Shown piece by piece: positions 35,792 to 44,677 of a stretch of DNA of 49,619 nt. Made by a program: the position numbers and the translations under genes. This DNA comes from Pseudomonadota bacterium (GTDB taxonomy: Bacteria > Pseudomonadota > Gammaproteobacteria > Xanthomonadales > Rhodanobacteraceae), in the NCBI GenBank assembly GCA_029779475.1, contig JAKPAN010000088.1, positions 1 to 49,619 on the forward strand. The letters are read 5' to 3'. The notes under the pieces are model-generated. The model saw only the letters and a program-made list of their open reading frames with translations. It searched no databases and was not told the origin of the DNA. Position 1 is the first letter of the stretch. Each line of letters starts with the position of its first letter.

Positions 35792-37210
35792 TCAATGCCC
35801 GCCGCCGCCTTCGACCGCCTTGAGTTCGGAAATGAGCTGGTTCGCCGCGTCCTTGCCGTCGGCGTAGAGCATGCGCGTGTTGTCGGCGTAGAACAGCGCG
35901 TTCTCGATGCCGGCGAAGCCTGTGCCCTTGCCGCGCTTGATGACGATGACTTGTTTCGCGTCGACCACGTCGAGGATCGGCATGCCGAAGATCGGCGAGG
36001 CTTTGTCGGTTTTCGCGGCCGGGTTCACGACGTCGTTGGCGCCGATGACGATGGCGACGTCGGTGGTCTTGAACTCGGGGTTGATATCGTCCATGTCGGC
36101 AATCAGGTCGTAGGGCACGCCGGCTTCGGCGAGCAGCACGTTCATATGGCCGGGCATGCGGCCCGCGACGGGATGGATCGCGAACTTCACTTCCTTGCCG
36201 GCCTTGATCAGCGCCTGCGACAGTTCCCAGATCTTGTGCTGCGCCTGCGCCACGGCCATGCCGTAGCCGGGCACGATGACGACCTTGTCGGCCATGTACA
36301 ACAGCGAGGCTGCGTCGGCCGCTTCGATGGGTTTTTGCGAACCGGCGATCGCCGTGCCCTCGCCGCCCCCGCCGAAGTTCGAGAACAGCACGCCGCTGAT
36401 CGGCCGGTTCATCGCCTTGGCCATGAGCTGCGTGAGATACGTACCCGCCGCGCCGACGACCATGCCGGCGACGATCAGCGACGGAATGCCCATCGCATAA
36501 CCTTCGAATGCGACCGCGAGACCGGTGAACGCGTTGTAGAGCGAAATCACGACCGGCATGTCCGCGCCGCCGATCGGCAGCGTCATGAGCACGCCGAAAG
36601 CGAGCGCGAGCAGGAAGAACACGACGACGAGGCTCGCGTCGAGCTTCCAGAACACCAGCGCGAGACCCGCGAGCACGGCCGCGACGAACACGGCGAAATT
36701 GAAGAACTGCTGGCCGCCGAACGTGAAGCGCTTGTCCATGCGGCCGTCGAGCTTGGCCCAGGCGATGATCGAGCCGGTCATCGAGATCGAGCCGATCAGC
36801 GCGCCGATCACGGCGAGCGCCAGCGTCGCCAATGGCGGCGCGGCCACGCCCGCATGTGTGTACTTGAGCAGTTCGCCCGCGCCAATCGCCGCCGCCGAGC
36901 CGCCGCCCATGCCGTTGAACAGCGCGACCATCTGCGGCATGTCGGTCATCGCGACCTTCTTGCCCCACAGCCAGGTCGGGATCACGCCGATCGCGATGCC
37001 GGCGACGATCCAACCGACGTTGTGCGCGCCCGTGATCGCGAAGGTCGCCAGGGTCGCGATGACCATGCCGACGCCCGCCCACTTGATGCCCGCGCGCGCC
37101 GTGACCGGCGAGGACATGCGCTTGATGCCAAGGATGAACAGCGCGGCGGCGAGCAGGTAGCTGGCCTTGGCGAGGGTGACGAGCAGGGTTGGAGTGTCCA
37201 TCGCGCTCAT
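35792..37210 (-). CDS. pntB: NAD(P) transhydrogenase subunit beta PntB
   Basis: Inner-membrane subunit of 472 aa of the proton-translocating transhydrogenase that makes NADPH from NADH. The N-terminal two-thirds carries about nine membrane helices. The C-terminal NADP(H)-binding domain III starts near VVIVPGYGMAVAQAQHKIWE and contains HPVAGRMPGHMNVLLAEA and VIVIGANDVVNPAAK. The start at 37210 overlaps the pntAB stop (ATGA); the internal Met at 37201 is less likely. Confidence 0.96.
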   Translation of the reverse strand: MSAMDTPTLLVTLAKASYLLAAALFILGIKRMSSPVTARAGIKWAGVGMVIATLATFAITGAHNVGWIVAGIAIGVIPTWLWGKKVAMTDMPQMVALFNGMGGGSAAAIGAGELLKYTHAGVAAPPLATLALAVIGALIGSISMTGSIIAWAKLDGRMDKRFTFGGQQFFNFAVFVAAVLAGLALVFWKLDASLVVVFFLLALAFGVLMTLPIGGADMPVVISLYNAFTGLAVAFEGYAMGIPSLIVAGMVVGAAGTYLTQLMAKAMNRPISGVLFSNFGGGGEGTAIAGSQKPIEAADAASLLYMADKVVIVPGYGMAVAQAQHKIWELSQALIKAGKEVKFAIHPVAGRMPGHMNVLLAEAGVPYDLIADMDDINPEFKTTDVAIVIGANDVVNPAAKTDKASPIFGMPILDVVDAKQVIVIKRGKGTGFAGIENALFYADNTRMLYADGKDAANQLISELKAVEGGGGH

Positions 37211-37503
37211 GCCTTCTTCTCGCCCTTGCTCGACTTGAACATCTCCAGCATGCGCTCGGTGACGACGTAACCGCCGGCTGCGTTGCCCGCTCCGAGGATC
37301 ACGCCGACGAATCCGATCGCGATGCCGAGCGGCGTGGTCGCCTCGGCCAGCGCGATCATCGCGCCGACGAGCACGATGCCGTGGACGAAGTTGGAGCCCG
37401 ACATCAGCGGCGTGTGCAGGATTACCGGCACACGGCCGATGATTTCCTTGCCGGTGAACGCGGCGAGCATGAAGATGTACAGCGCGAGGAATCCGTCGAT
37501 CAT
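37207..37503 (-). CDS. pntAB: NAD(P) transhydrogenase subunit alpha, membrane part (PntAB)
   Basis: A 98-aa protein with three hydrophobic helices, equal to the C-terminal membrane domain of E. coli PntA. Motifs: IDGFLALYIFMLAAFTGKEI, RVPVILHTPLMSGSNFVHGI and GVILGAGNAAGGYVVTERML. The start at 37503 overlaps the preceding small gene (ATGA). It represents the split-alpha arrangement seen in Rhodospirillum-type transhydrogenases. Confidence 0.94.
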   Translation of the reverse strand: MIDGFLALYIFMLAAFTGKEIIGRVPVILHTPLMSGSNFVHGIVLVGAMIALAEATTPLGIAIGFVGVILGAGNAAGGYVVTERMLEMFKSSKGEKKA

Positions 37504-37760
37504 GGCATTGCTCCGCGGGTTACGGCTTTCTGGAAACGGCGCTCGCCGATGGTCCACATGGCGAGGCCGAACAGGGCGCCGCCGACGATCCACAGCAACG
37601 CCGAGATAATGATGAAACGGGGATTGAGCCAGTTGCGAAACTGGAAGAACGTCATGAACAGGAACATCGCGACGCCGTAGCTGCCGCCGACCAGCGCGAT
37701 GTAGCGCGCCTTGCCCTTCTCGCGAACCTTCTTCCACGCCTCGATCTGTTTTTCGTTCAC
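37500..37760 (-). CDS. Small membrane protein inserted in the pnt operon
   Basis: An 86-aa protein with a charged N-terminus (NEKQIEAWKKVREKGKARYI), two hydrophobic segments (about 21-39 and 48-69) and a basic tail (IGERRFQKAVTRG). It starts 20 bp past pntAA and overlaps pntAB by 4 nt, so it is embedded between the two alpha-subunit genes. I do not recognise the family. The context suggests an accessory or assembly factor for the transhydrogenase, but this is inference only. Confidence 0.8.
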   Translation of the reverse strand: MNEKQIEAWKKVREKGKARYIALVGGSYGVAMFLFMTFFQFRNWLNPRFIIISALLWIVGGALFGLAMWTIGERRFQKAVTRGAMP

Positions 37761-37780
37761 GAGCGTGCCCCCTTTTGGTA

Positions 37781-38908
37781 TCAGGCTTTTTCCACCAGCG
37801 CCTTCGTCGGTTCGTGCTTGATCTCGCCCGCGTGCGTGAGGCAGGTCTTGGCGATGAGTTCGTCGTCCCAGTCGAGGGTCAGCGCGCCGTCCTTGAGGCT
37901 GAGTTCGAGGAAGTTGTAGAGGTTGCGCGCGTACATCTCGCTTGCGTGCACGGGCGCGCTCGATGGCAGGTTGGTCGTGCCGATGAGGCTGACGCCGTTC
38001 GCGCTGACCACGGTTCGCCCCGCTTCGCTGCCTTCGACATTGCCGCCGGTTTCCGCGGCGATGTCGACGATCACGGCGCCCGGCTTCATGCCCGCGACCA
38101 TGTCCGCGCTGATGATGCGCGGCGCCTTGCGGCCCGGCACGGCGGCGGTGGTGACGACGGCGTCGAAACCCTTGAGCTGTTCGGCGAGCGCGCGTTGCTG
38201 CTGCTCGCGTTCCTCGGCGGTGAGTTCGCGCGCGTAGCCGCCGCTGCCGGCGGCGCTGACGCCGAGGTCGAGGAATTTCGCGCCGAGCGATTCGATCTGC
38301 TCCTTCGTTTCCGGGCGCACGTCGAAGCCTTCGACCTGCGCGCCGAGGCGTTTTGCGGTCGCGATCGCCTGCAAACCGGCGACGCCCGCGCCGACGACGA
38401 GCACCTTGCTCGGCCGGATCGTGCCGGCGGCGGTGGTCAGCATCGGGAAGAATTTCGGCGCAGCTTCCGCGGCGATGAGCACGGCTTTGTATCCGGCGAC
38501 GGCAGCCTGCGAGGACAGCACGTCCATCGCCTGCGCGCGGGTCGTGCGCGGCAACAGCTCCATCGCGAACGCAGTGATCTTGCGGTCGCGCAGCGCCTTC
38601 GTGCGCTCGAGCGCGAGGTGTGGCTGAAGATGACCGATGACGACGGCGCCTTCCTTGAGTTGCTCGATCTGTTCGAGCGTCGGCGGCTGCACGCAGAGCA
38701 AAACGTCGGCTCGTGCGAGCGCGTTGCGCGCGTCGGCGATTTCGACGTTGGCGTAGGCTGCGTCGGGAAAATACGCGTACGCGCCGGTGCCGTGCTCGAT
38801 GACGATGTCCGCGCCGCGCGACTTGATCTTCTTCGCGACTTCGGGCGTGAGGGCGACGCGCCGTTCGCCCGGAACGGTCTCGCGCACTGCTGTTACGGTC
38901 GTCGCCAT
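37781..38908 (-). CDS. pntAA: NAD(P) transhydrogenase subunit alpha, soluble part (PntAA)
   Basis: NAD(H)-binding domain I of the transhydrogenase, 375 aa. It begins ATTVTAVRETVPGERRVALT, homologous to alanine dehydrogenase. It has PPTLEQIEQLKEGAVVIGHL, a Rossmann stretch KVLVVGAGVAGLQAIATAKR and the mobile-loop region FDAVVTTAAVPGRKAPRII. The ATG at 38908 has GAGGG 7 nt upstream. It heads the minus-strand run that continues through pntAB, pntB, pgi and pgm. Confidence 0.95.
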   Translation of the reverse strand: MATTVTAVRETVPGERRVALTPEVAKKIKSRGADIVIEHGTGAYAYFPDAAYANVEIADARNALARADVLLCVQPPTLEQIEQLKEGAVVIGHLQPHLALERTKALRDRKITAFAMELLPRTTRAQAMDVLSSQAAVAGYKAVLIAAEAAPKFFPMLTTAAGTIRPSKVLVVGAGVAGLQAIATAKRLGAQVEGFDVRPETKEQIESLGAKFLDLGVSAAGSGGYARELTAEEREQQQRALAEQLKGFDAVVTTAAVPGRKAPRIISADMVAGMKPGAVIVDIAAETGGNVEGSEAGRTVVSANGVSLIGTTNLPSSAPVHASEMYARNLYNFLELSLKDGALTLDWDDELIAKTCLTHAGEIKHEPTKALVEKA

Positions 38909-39040
38909 GCGCACCCTCGTCGATCCCGTGGAGATTCGATCCTAGCCCAGATGGCGCGATGCTGGCGAGACGATGGCGGTTGTGCAGTGCCGCGCAAGCC
39001 CTTACTTTGAGACCTGCACGAATCGTCCGAAAGACATCGA

Positions 39041-39622
39041 ATGACTACTCCCGATACTTCCGCACTTGGCTTTCTCAACCGTCGCCGTTCTACGCCCTCG
39101 CGCCAACTCGGCGCGCCGGGCCCGGACGCCGCGCAGCTCGACCGCCTGCTGCACGCGGCCGTGCGCGTACCGGATCACGGCAAGCTCGTGCCATTTCGCC
39201 TCATCGCGTTGCAAGGCGATGCGCGCTCGCGTTTCGGCCAGACGATCGCGGACATCCACGCGCGCGTCGATCCCGACGTGTCGCCGTCCAAGCTCGACAA
39301 GGACCGCACGCGTTACGACGACGCGCCGCTGATCCTCGTCGTCGTCGCGCGCATCAACGAGCACGACTCGAAAGTGCCCGTGCAGGAACAGCTGCTCAGC
39401 GCCGGTTGCGTCGCCTACAACCTGCTGCTCGGCGCGCAGGCGCTGGGTTTCGGCGCGCAATGGCTCACCGGTTGGGCAGCGTACGACCGTGAAGTTGCGG
39501 CATTGCTCGGACTCGCCGAAAACGAGCGCGTGATCGCGTTCGTGCACGTCGGCACGCCGAAGGAAGAAGCGCCGGAACGCACGCGTCCCGCCATCGTTGA
39601 CGTGTTCTCGACGTGGCCGTGA
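39041..39622 (+). CDS. Nitroreductase family protein (YdjA-like)
   Basis: FMN-dependent oxidoreductase of 193 aa. The FMN-binding N-terminus is LGFLNRRRSTPSRQL, followed by LLHAAVRVPDHGKLVPFRLI, typical of the short YdjA group. The C-terminal part has SAGCVAYNLLLGAQALGFGA and VGTPKEEAPERTRP. Physiological substrate unknown. Its stop overlaps the exonuclease start (GTGA). Confidence 0.93.
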   Translation: MTTPDTSALGFLNRRRSTPSRQLGAPGPDAAQLDRLLHAAVRVPDHGKLVPFRLIALQGDARSRFGQTIADIHARVDPDVSPSKLDKDRTRYDDAPLILVVVARINEHDSKVPVQEQLLSAGCVAYNLLLGAQALGFGAQWLTGWAAYDREVAALLGLAENERVIAFVHVGTPKEEAPERTRPAIVDVFSTWP

Positions 39623-40509
39623 AGCCGACCATTCATCTCGTCGACGGCAGCCTCTACGTCTTCCGCGCGTGGTACGCGCAGGTGCCCGATGCGTTCGACG
39701 CCGACGGTGCGCCCGTGCACGCGGTGCACGGCTTCGCGCGCTTCCTTCTCGACCTGTTCGAGCGCGCGCGGCCGACGCATCTCGCCGTCGCGTTCGACGA
39801 ATCGCTGACCACGTCGTTCCGCAATGCGCTGTATCCCGCGTACAAGGCGAACCGGCCGCCCGCGCCGCCCGATCTCGTGCGCCAATTCGAGGGCTGCAAG
39901 GCGATCGCGCGCGCGCTCGGCGCGACCGTGCTTGTCGCTACCTCGTTCGAGGCCGACGATCTCATCGGCAGCGCGCTGGCCGTCGCGCGCACGGCAGGAT
40001 TTCGTGGCGTGATCGTGTCGGCAGACAAGGATTTCGGCCAGCTCATCGACGACGGCGACGAGCAGTGGGATCCGCCGCGCAACCAGCGCTGGGACGGCGG
40101 CGGCGTCAAGGATCGTCTCGGCGTGCATCCGCACCAGGTCGCCGACTATCTCGCGCTGACCGGCGACGCGGTCGACAACATTCCCGGCGTCACGGGCATC
40201 GGCGCGAAAACGGCGGCGATCTTGCTGCACCATTTCGGCACGCTCGACGCGTTGCTCGCGCGCGCCGACGAAGTGGCCTTCCTGCGCATGCGCGGCGCGG
40301 CGAGTGCATCCATGCGCCTGCGCGAACACGCCGCCATGGCGCGCATGTCGCGTACGTTGACCGGCATCGCGCTCGATGCGCCGGTGCCGGCGAGTGTCGA
40401 GGAGTATCGCCGCCGCGACCACGACGCGGCGCTCGACGAATTGCTCGAACGCCTGCGCTTCGGTCCGCTGACGCGGGCACGCGTCAAGGCGCTTGCTGCG
40501 GGCGCGTGA
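39619..40509 (+). CDS. 5'-3' exonuclease / flap endonuclease-like (PolI N-domain family)
   Basis: A 296-aa stand-alone version of the DNA polymerase I 5' nuclease domain, similar to Xni/ExoIX. Metal-binding acidic residues are in HLVDGSLYVFRAW, LAVAFDES, SFEADDLIGS and VIVSADKDFGQL. The helix-hairpin-helix segment is TGDAVDNIPGVTGIGAKTAA. The GTG at 39619 overlaps the nitroreductase stop; a second GTG at 39613 is also in frame. Likely roles are RNA-primer or flap removal. Confidence 0.92.
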   Translation: MKPTIHLVDGSLYVFRAWYAQVPDAFDADGAPVHAVHGFARFLLDLFERARPTHLAVAFDESLTTSFRNALYPAYKANRPPAPPDLVRQFEGCKAIARALGATVLVATSFEADDLIGSALAVARTAGFRGVIVSADKDFGQLIDDGDEQWDPPRNQRWDGGGVKDRLGVHPHQVADYLALTGDAVDNIPGVTGIGAKTAAILLHHFGTLDALLARADEVAFLRMRGAASASMRLREHAAMARMSRTLTGIALDAPVPASVEEYRRRDHDAALDELLERLRFGPLTRARVKALAAGA

Positions 40510-40523
40510 CGATCAGCCATTGG

Positions 40524-40577
40524 ATCCCGTGCCGCCGGCCCTCCGTGGCCTGCACGGGATGAAGCCTTTCCGGCTTC
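40524..40577. terminator. Tandem hairpins between convergent genes
   Basis: ATCCCGTGC (40524-40532) pairs perfectly with GCACGGGAT (40552-40560). Right beside it GAAGCC (40561-40566) pairs with GGCTTC (40572-40577) around a 5-nt loop. They lie between the exonuclease stop and the stop of the convergent propeller gene, a likely bidirectional terminator, though T-runs are short. Confidence 0.5.
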
Positions 40578-42033
40578 AGTTGCCGCTGACCGAGGTCGAA
40601 CCGCCTTCGACGTTGGAGAAGCGTCCGCCGCCCGGATGCGATTCGCTGACCACGGTCGCGGCCTGCGACAGCGCTTCGTGCTTGACGTCGTCCCAGCCGG
40701 AACGCAGGTCGGAGCGGAAGATTTCGACGGGCTTGAGCTTGGACACGTCCTTCGGGCTGCCGTAGCCGTCGTATTCGTTCTTCTGGCTGTTGGCAATGAA
40801 ATAGAAACCATTGCCGTCAATCGCCCCATAGGTAGGCAATGCAAAAGCGGCATTGCCTGCATCGAGAGGCGTGGAGCCGATCACACTACGACCGTCCGCA
40901 CCAAGCGACAAACGCATGACACGTCGAGGCGACATCCCGCTCTGCACGACGATCAGATGATTGTCGTACCACGCCAGACCATCAATGCTGCCGAGTTGAA
41001 GTTTGGTTGAATCGTATTTCAGGTCGAAAGCGCTCCCAGCTGCGAGATCGACTCCGAACACACCCAGCGCGTAGTCAGCCACGTAAAGGAACCGCCCATC
41101 ATCGCCCACAGCCATTCCACGCAGACTCGTGAGACGCGGATTCTGCAGGAATGGCTTGAGCGCCCCTCCATCGACACGATAGATGACATTGCGCAGACCA
41201 TCAGCCGCAAAGACTTCGCCGCGGGGGCCGACTGCGATACTGGACAAGGTACGTGGCTGCGCATCCGGCTCCAAAAGAAATTTGTCGAGCAGCTTGCCGC
41301 TATCGAGCGAAAATTTGAATACGCCAGCCTTGCCGTAGTCGCCCTGCTTGAACTGTTTGAAATAGACCGAAGACGTGCTCGCCACGTAGAGCACCTCGCC
41401 TTTCGGATCTACTGCCAGCGCGTAGATGCTCCACAAGCCGTTGTCCGCATCGGCCTTGATGAAATCAGCGACATGGCCTTTCTCATCGACTCTCATGATC
41501 GAACCGTCACGTGCACTGCCGATAAGAAATCGCTGGCGCTTCGCATCCCATGCCATCGAATCGAAAAGATGATCGCCCGCAGGCAATGAGAAGGCCACCT
41601 TGCCCTCACCGAAAGGCTTCAAATTGGCCTTGAAATTCGCGACGATGTAATCCCATACCTTGGTATCGGCAACTTTCGAGAAATTCGGATTTCCGGCCAA
41701 GTCATAGCCGTAGCCGGTTTTCTGCAGGAAAAGCAGTGTGTCGTAGGTTTTGGTCTTGTCCCCCAGCATCGCATAGCTCGTCGCTAGCGCGAGGCGCAAT
41801 TCACCCACATTCGGCTGCAAAGCGACGAGGCGTTCAAGCGCCCATGCAAGCCGCTGATAATCCGTCGACTGCTTGTAGATCGCCGCCAGTCGCATCAATG
41901 CTGTCGGCAGCTCGACATGGGCAATTTGCTCTTGCGTCAAAGTCTCAGGGTTGACCGGCGGCTGCCCCGATTGGGCGAACGCGGAACCCGCGAGCAGGAC
42001 GGCGAAAGCGCATAGAATGCGACGGATGAACAT
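40576..42033 (-). CDS. Secreted NHL/SMP-30-like beta-propeller protein
   Basis: A 485-aa protein with a signal peptide (about 1-20, RILCAFAVLLAGSAFA). An N-terminal helical, TPR-like region (about 30-110; ALERLVALQPNVGELRLALA) is followed by repeated blades such as DSMAWDAKRQRFLIGSARDG, YALAVDPKGEVLYVAS, LSSIAVGPRGEVFAADGLRN and GMAVGDDGRFLYVADYALG, typical of NHL or SMP-30 folds. The start at 42033 has GAGGT upstream. The central part of the gene is much less GC-rich than its neighbours. The ligand is unknown. Confidence 0.85.
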   Translation of the reverse strand: MFIRRILCAFAVLLAGSAFAQSGQPPVNPETLTQEQIAHVELPTALMRLAAIYKQSTDYQRLAWALERLVALQPNVGELRLALATSYAMLGDKTKTYDTLLFLQKTGYGYDLAGNPNFSKVADTKVWDYIVANFKANLKPFGEGKVAFSLPAGDHLFDSMAWDAKRQRFLIGSARDGSIMRVDEKGHVADFIKADADNGLWSIYALAVDPKGEVLYVASTSSVYFKQFKQGDYGKAGVFKFSLDSGKLLDKFLLEPDAQPRTLSSIAVGPRGEVFAADGLRNVIYRVDGGALKPFLQNPRLTSLRGMAVGDDGRFLYVADYALGVFGVDLAAGSAFDLKYDSTKLQLGSIDGLAWYDNHLIVVQSGMSPRRVMRLSLGADGRSVIGSTPLDAGNAAFALPTYGAIDGNGFYFIANSQKNEYDGYGSPKDVSKLKPVEIFRSDLRSGWDDVKHEALSQAATVVSESHPGGGRFSNVEGGSTSVSGN

Positions 42034-42106
42034 GGGGACCTCGCGGCAGGAACAGGTCGCCCGCAGACACGCAAGCGACGGAAAAAGTTCAGGAAAGCCG
42101 CCTACC

Positions 42107-42643
42107 ATGACTGAAACGGAAACCCTTTGCAACGGCAAGTGGCTGCGCCTCATGAAGCGCGGCCGTTGGGAATACGCCGAGCGCACCAATCCCGGCGGCG
42201 GCGTCATCATCATCGCCGTCACCAACGACGACAACGTGCTTTTCGTCGAGCAACCGCGGCCGGCGATCGACGGCATGACCATCGAAATGCCCGCCGGCCT
42301 CGTCGGCGACGTCGCCACGCACGCGAACGAGAGCGCGGTCGACGCCGCGCACCGCGAACTCATCGAGGAAACCGGCTATCGCGCCGGGCGCATCGACTTC
42401 CTCATGGCCGGTCCGACTTCGCCGGGCATGAGCAACGAGATCCTCGCCTTCGTGCTCGCGCGCGACCTCGAACGCGTTCATGCGGGCGGCGGCGACGACA
42501 CCGAGGAAATAGTCGTCCATGAGGTGCCGCGCCGCACGGCCGCGAACTGGCTCATCGCCAAGATGGGCGAAGGCTATGCGATCGACCCGAAGAGTTTCGC
42601 CGGCCTGTACATGCTCGAGAACGAGGCGATTTTCGGCGCCTGA
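42107..42643 (+). CDS. Nudix hydrolase (ADP-ribose pyrophosphatase-like)
   Basis: A 178-aa Nudix enzyme. The Nudix helix reads ESAVDAAHRELIEETGYRAG, with the metal-binding REx2EE intact. It is preceded by PAGLVGDVATHAN, where the usual Gly-x5-Glu spacing is lengthened by a short insertion. The N-terminus resembles ADP-ribose/GDP-mannose pyrophosphatases (LCNGKWLRLMKRGRWEYAER, VLFVEQPRPA). It is divergent from the propeller gene (73 bp apart). Confidence 0.93.
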   Translation: MTETETLCNGKWLRLMKRGRWEYAERTNPGGGVIIIAVTNDDNVLFVEQPRPAIDGMTIEMPAGLVGDVATHANESAVDAAHRELIEETGYRAGRIDFLMAGPTSPGMSNEILAFVLARDLERVHAGGGDDTEEIVVHEVPRRTAANWLIAKMGEGYAIDPKSFAGLYMLENEAIFGA

Positions 42644-42647
42644 CCGA

Positions 42648-43049
42648 TCAATGCGCGACCGCGCCGAACGCGAACCACTGCCACAACAGCAGCGCGGCCA
42701 TGACCAGCATCACGCCCCAGGTCAGCGCCGTGCCGGCGAGTCGGCCGAAGCTCGTACCCGCGCTGCGCCACAGGCCGATCGCGTGGAAGATGCGCCCGAC
42801 GATGAGCACGACGCCGAACACATGCAGCCACAGCGCCTGCGTCTGGTTGAGCTCGAGGCAAAGCAATAGCAGCAGCGCGAGCGGCAGGTTTTCGAGCGCG
42901 TTGCCATGCGCGCGGATGCGCTGCAAGAGCGTCATGTCGCCGCCAGAGCCGAGTCCCGTCTTGACCTGACCGCGGCGCATCGAAACGCCTGCGGCCAGAC
43001 CGATGACGAGGAAGGTCGCGAGGGCGACGTAGATGCCGGTGATGTGCAT
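42648..43049 (-). CDS. MAPEG family membrane protein
   Basis: A 133-aa protein with four hydrophobic helices (about 5-23, 52-70, 75-92 and 110-130). The MAPEG signature RIRAHGNALENLPLALLLLL is at about residues 37-56, with a second motif GRIFHAIGLWRSAG. Eukaryotic relatives are glutathione transferases; bacterial roles are mostly undefined. The ATG at 43049 has AAGGA upstream. Confidence 0.92.
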   Translation of the reverse strand: MHITGIYVALATFLVIGLAAGVSMRRGQVKTGLGSGGDMTLLQRIRAHGNALENLPLALLLLLCLELNQTQALWLHVFGVVLIVGRIFHAIGLWRSAGTSFGRLAGTALTWGVMLVMAALLLWQWFAFGAVAH

Positions 43050-43083
43050 GGCGTTTCCTTGCTGGACGGTCGGTGTTGGATGA

Positions 43084-43818
43084 TCAGTGATCGAGAACGA
43101 GTTTGCCGCCGCGCTGCACGCCGACGAGCGTGCGCGTGCCTGCCGGGACGATCGAATAACCCACGCGCAAGTCGCCCTGCGCGGGATGCGCAGGATCGCC
43201 CGTGACCAACTCGCCTTCCTGCGCGCGAAAACTCGCGGCGAGATTGGGCGGCAGATTCGACAGGTCGACCGCATGCGGCGTCGCCGTTGCCTGTGCGAGC
43301 GCGGCGATCGGCTCGACGACGTACGCGCCGAGACGCACTTCGCCCGCCATGAAGCGTTGGCTTGAAAACGGAAACGGCGTCGTGTTGGCGTGACCCGCGC
43401 TCACACGGAAACCGTGCGAGTCGATCGGCTTGTCCGACCACGCCAGCGCGTATTCGCAGCCATTCGTGGAACAGGTCTCGCGCCACTGGCGCATCTGCAC
43501 GCGGCGCACGAGCGCAAGCGCGTCGGCCTGCACGCCAAGGTCAGCGTCGCGCGCGGGTTGCGCGGCGCGCAATGCGCCTTCGATACGCACACGCCGGCCT
43601 TCGTTGGCGGGATCGACGCGTGCGGACGATGCCGCGACGACCGTGTCCGGCGTCGGCGCGGACGTGTTCGGCACCGAAGTGATCGGCGACGTCGGCATCG
43701 CCCATTCCAGCTTGCGATGCTTGAGCAGATACCACGCGCCAGCACCGACGGCGACGAGTACCGCAACGACGACAATTGCACGACCACCACCGCCCGAAGA
43801 TTTGCGACGGCGCGCCAT
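43084..43818 (-). CDS. TMEM43-like membrane protein, short form
   Basis: A 244-aa protein with one N-terminal membrane helix (about 14-31) and a TMEM43/DUF1625-like extracytoplasmic domain: DLGVQADALALVRRVQMRQW, YALAWSDKPIDSHGF, NTTPFPFSSQRFMAGEVRLG and AYVVEPIAAL. It lacks the C-terminal membrane helices that complete usual bacterial TMEM43 proteins of nearly 400 aa, and it ends just after VGVQRGGKLVLDH. The ATG at 43818 shares one base with the stop of the MBL gene. The family assignment is from remembered sequence patterns. Confidence 0.75.
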   Translation of the reverse strand: MARRRKSSGGGGRAIVVVAVLVAVGAGAWYLLKHRKLEWAMPTSPITSVPNTSAPTPDTVVAASSARVDPANEGRRVRIEGALRAAQPARDADLGVQADALALVRRVQMRQWRETCSTNGCEYALAWSDKPIDSHGFRVSAGHANTTPFPFSSQRFMAGEVRLGAYVVEPIAALAQATATPHAVDLSNLPPNLAASFRAQEGELVTGDPAHPAQGDLRVGYSIVPAGTRTLVGVQRGGKLVLDH

Positions 43819-44677
43819 CACAGCGCCTCGCCGGCAAGTTCCGCGCGCTCGTCGCTGGTCGAATAGCGGCCTTTCGCGTCGCGCACGACGCGCGCAAGCG
43901 CGCATTGCGTGTCGTGCGTGAAGAACAAGCGCACGTCGCGTTCGATCATCGCGTCGAGAAATGCGTGCTTCTCGTCGATGAGCAACTCGGGGAATCGGTC
44001 ATAGCCCATCGTGATCGGCAGGTGCACCCACGGCCGTCCGGGAATGAGATCGGCGCAGAACACGACGCGACCTTCATCGCCGGAAATTTCCGCAAGCATG
44101 AGCCCCGGCGTGTGTCCGCTTGATGCATGGAAGCGCACGCGCGGTCCGAGCGTCGCCGAATGTGCGCCGCCGACGCGCTCAAGCCGACCCGATGTTTCGA
44201 GCAGCGGCTGCAATTCGGGAATGAACGAAGCGCGATCGCGCGGATGCGGATGCAAGGCGCGCTGCCAGCATTCTTCGCCAACGAGGTAGGTCGCGTTCGG
44301 AAACAGCAGCCGCGGCGGCTCGCCCTCTTTCCACTCGGCCAGCAACCCGCCGGCATGGTCGAAGTGCAGATGGGAGATGACGACCGCGTCGATGTCCTCG
44401 TGCGAGAAACCGGCCGCTTTCAACGAATCGAGCAGAACGTGGTTTGGCTCGACGATGCCGTAGCGCTCGCGGAGCTTGGGTTCGAAGAACGCGCCGATAC
44501 CGGTTTCGAACAACACCGTCTTGCCGTCGAGATCATCGACGAGCAGCGCGCGGCACGCGAGCGGGATGCGGTTGTCGGCGTCGGGCGCGATCCACTTTTC
44601 CCATACTGCCTTCGGTGCGTTGCCGAACATCGCGCCGCCGTCGAGCTTCTGCGAATTGCCGAGGATGGACCAGAGTT

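Noticed and set aside
33985..35823. 612-codon plus-strand frame opposite pgm and pgi
   Set aside because: Shadow of two canonical enzymes; composition is Arg/Ala/His-rich with no motif.
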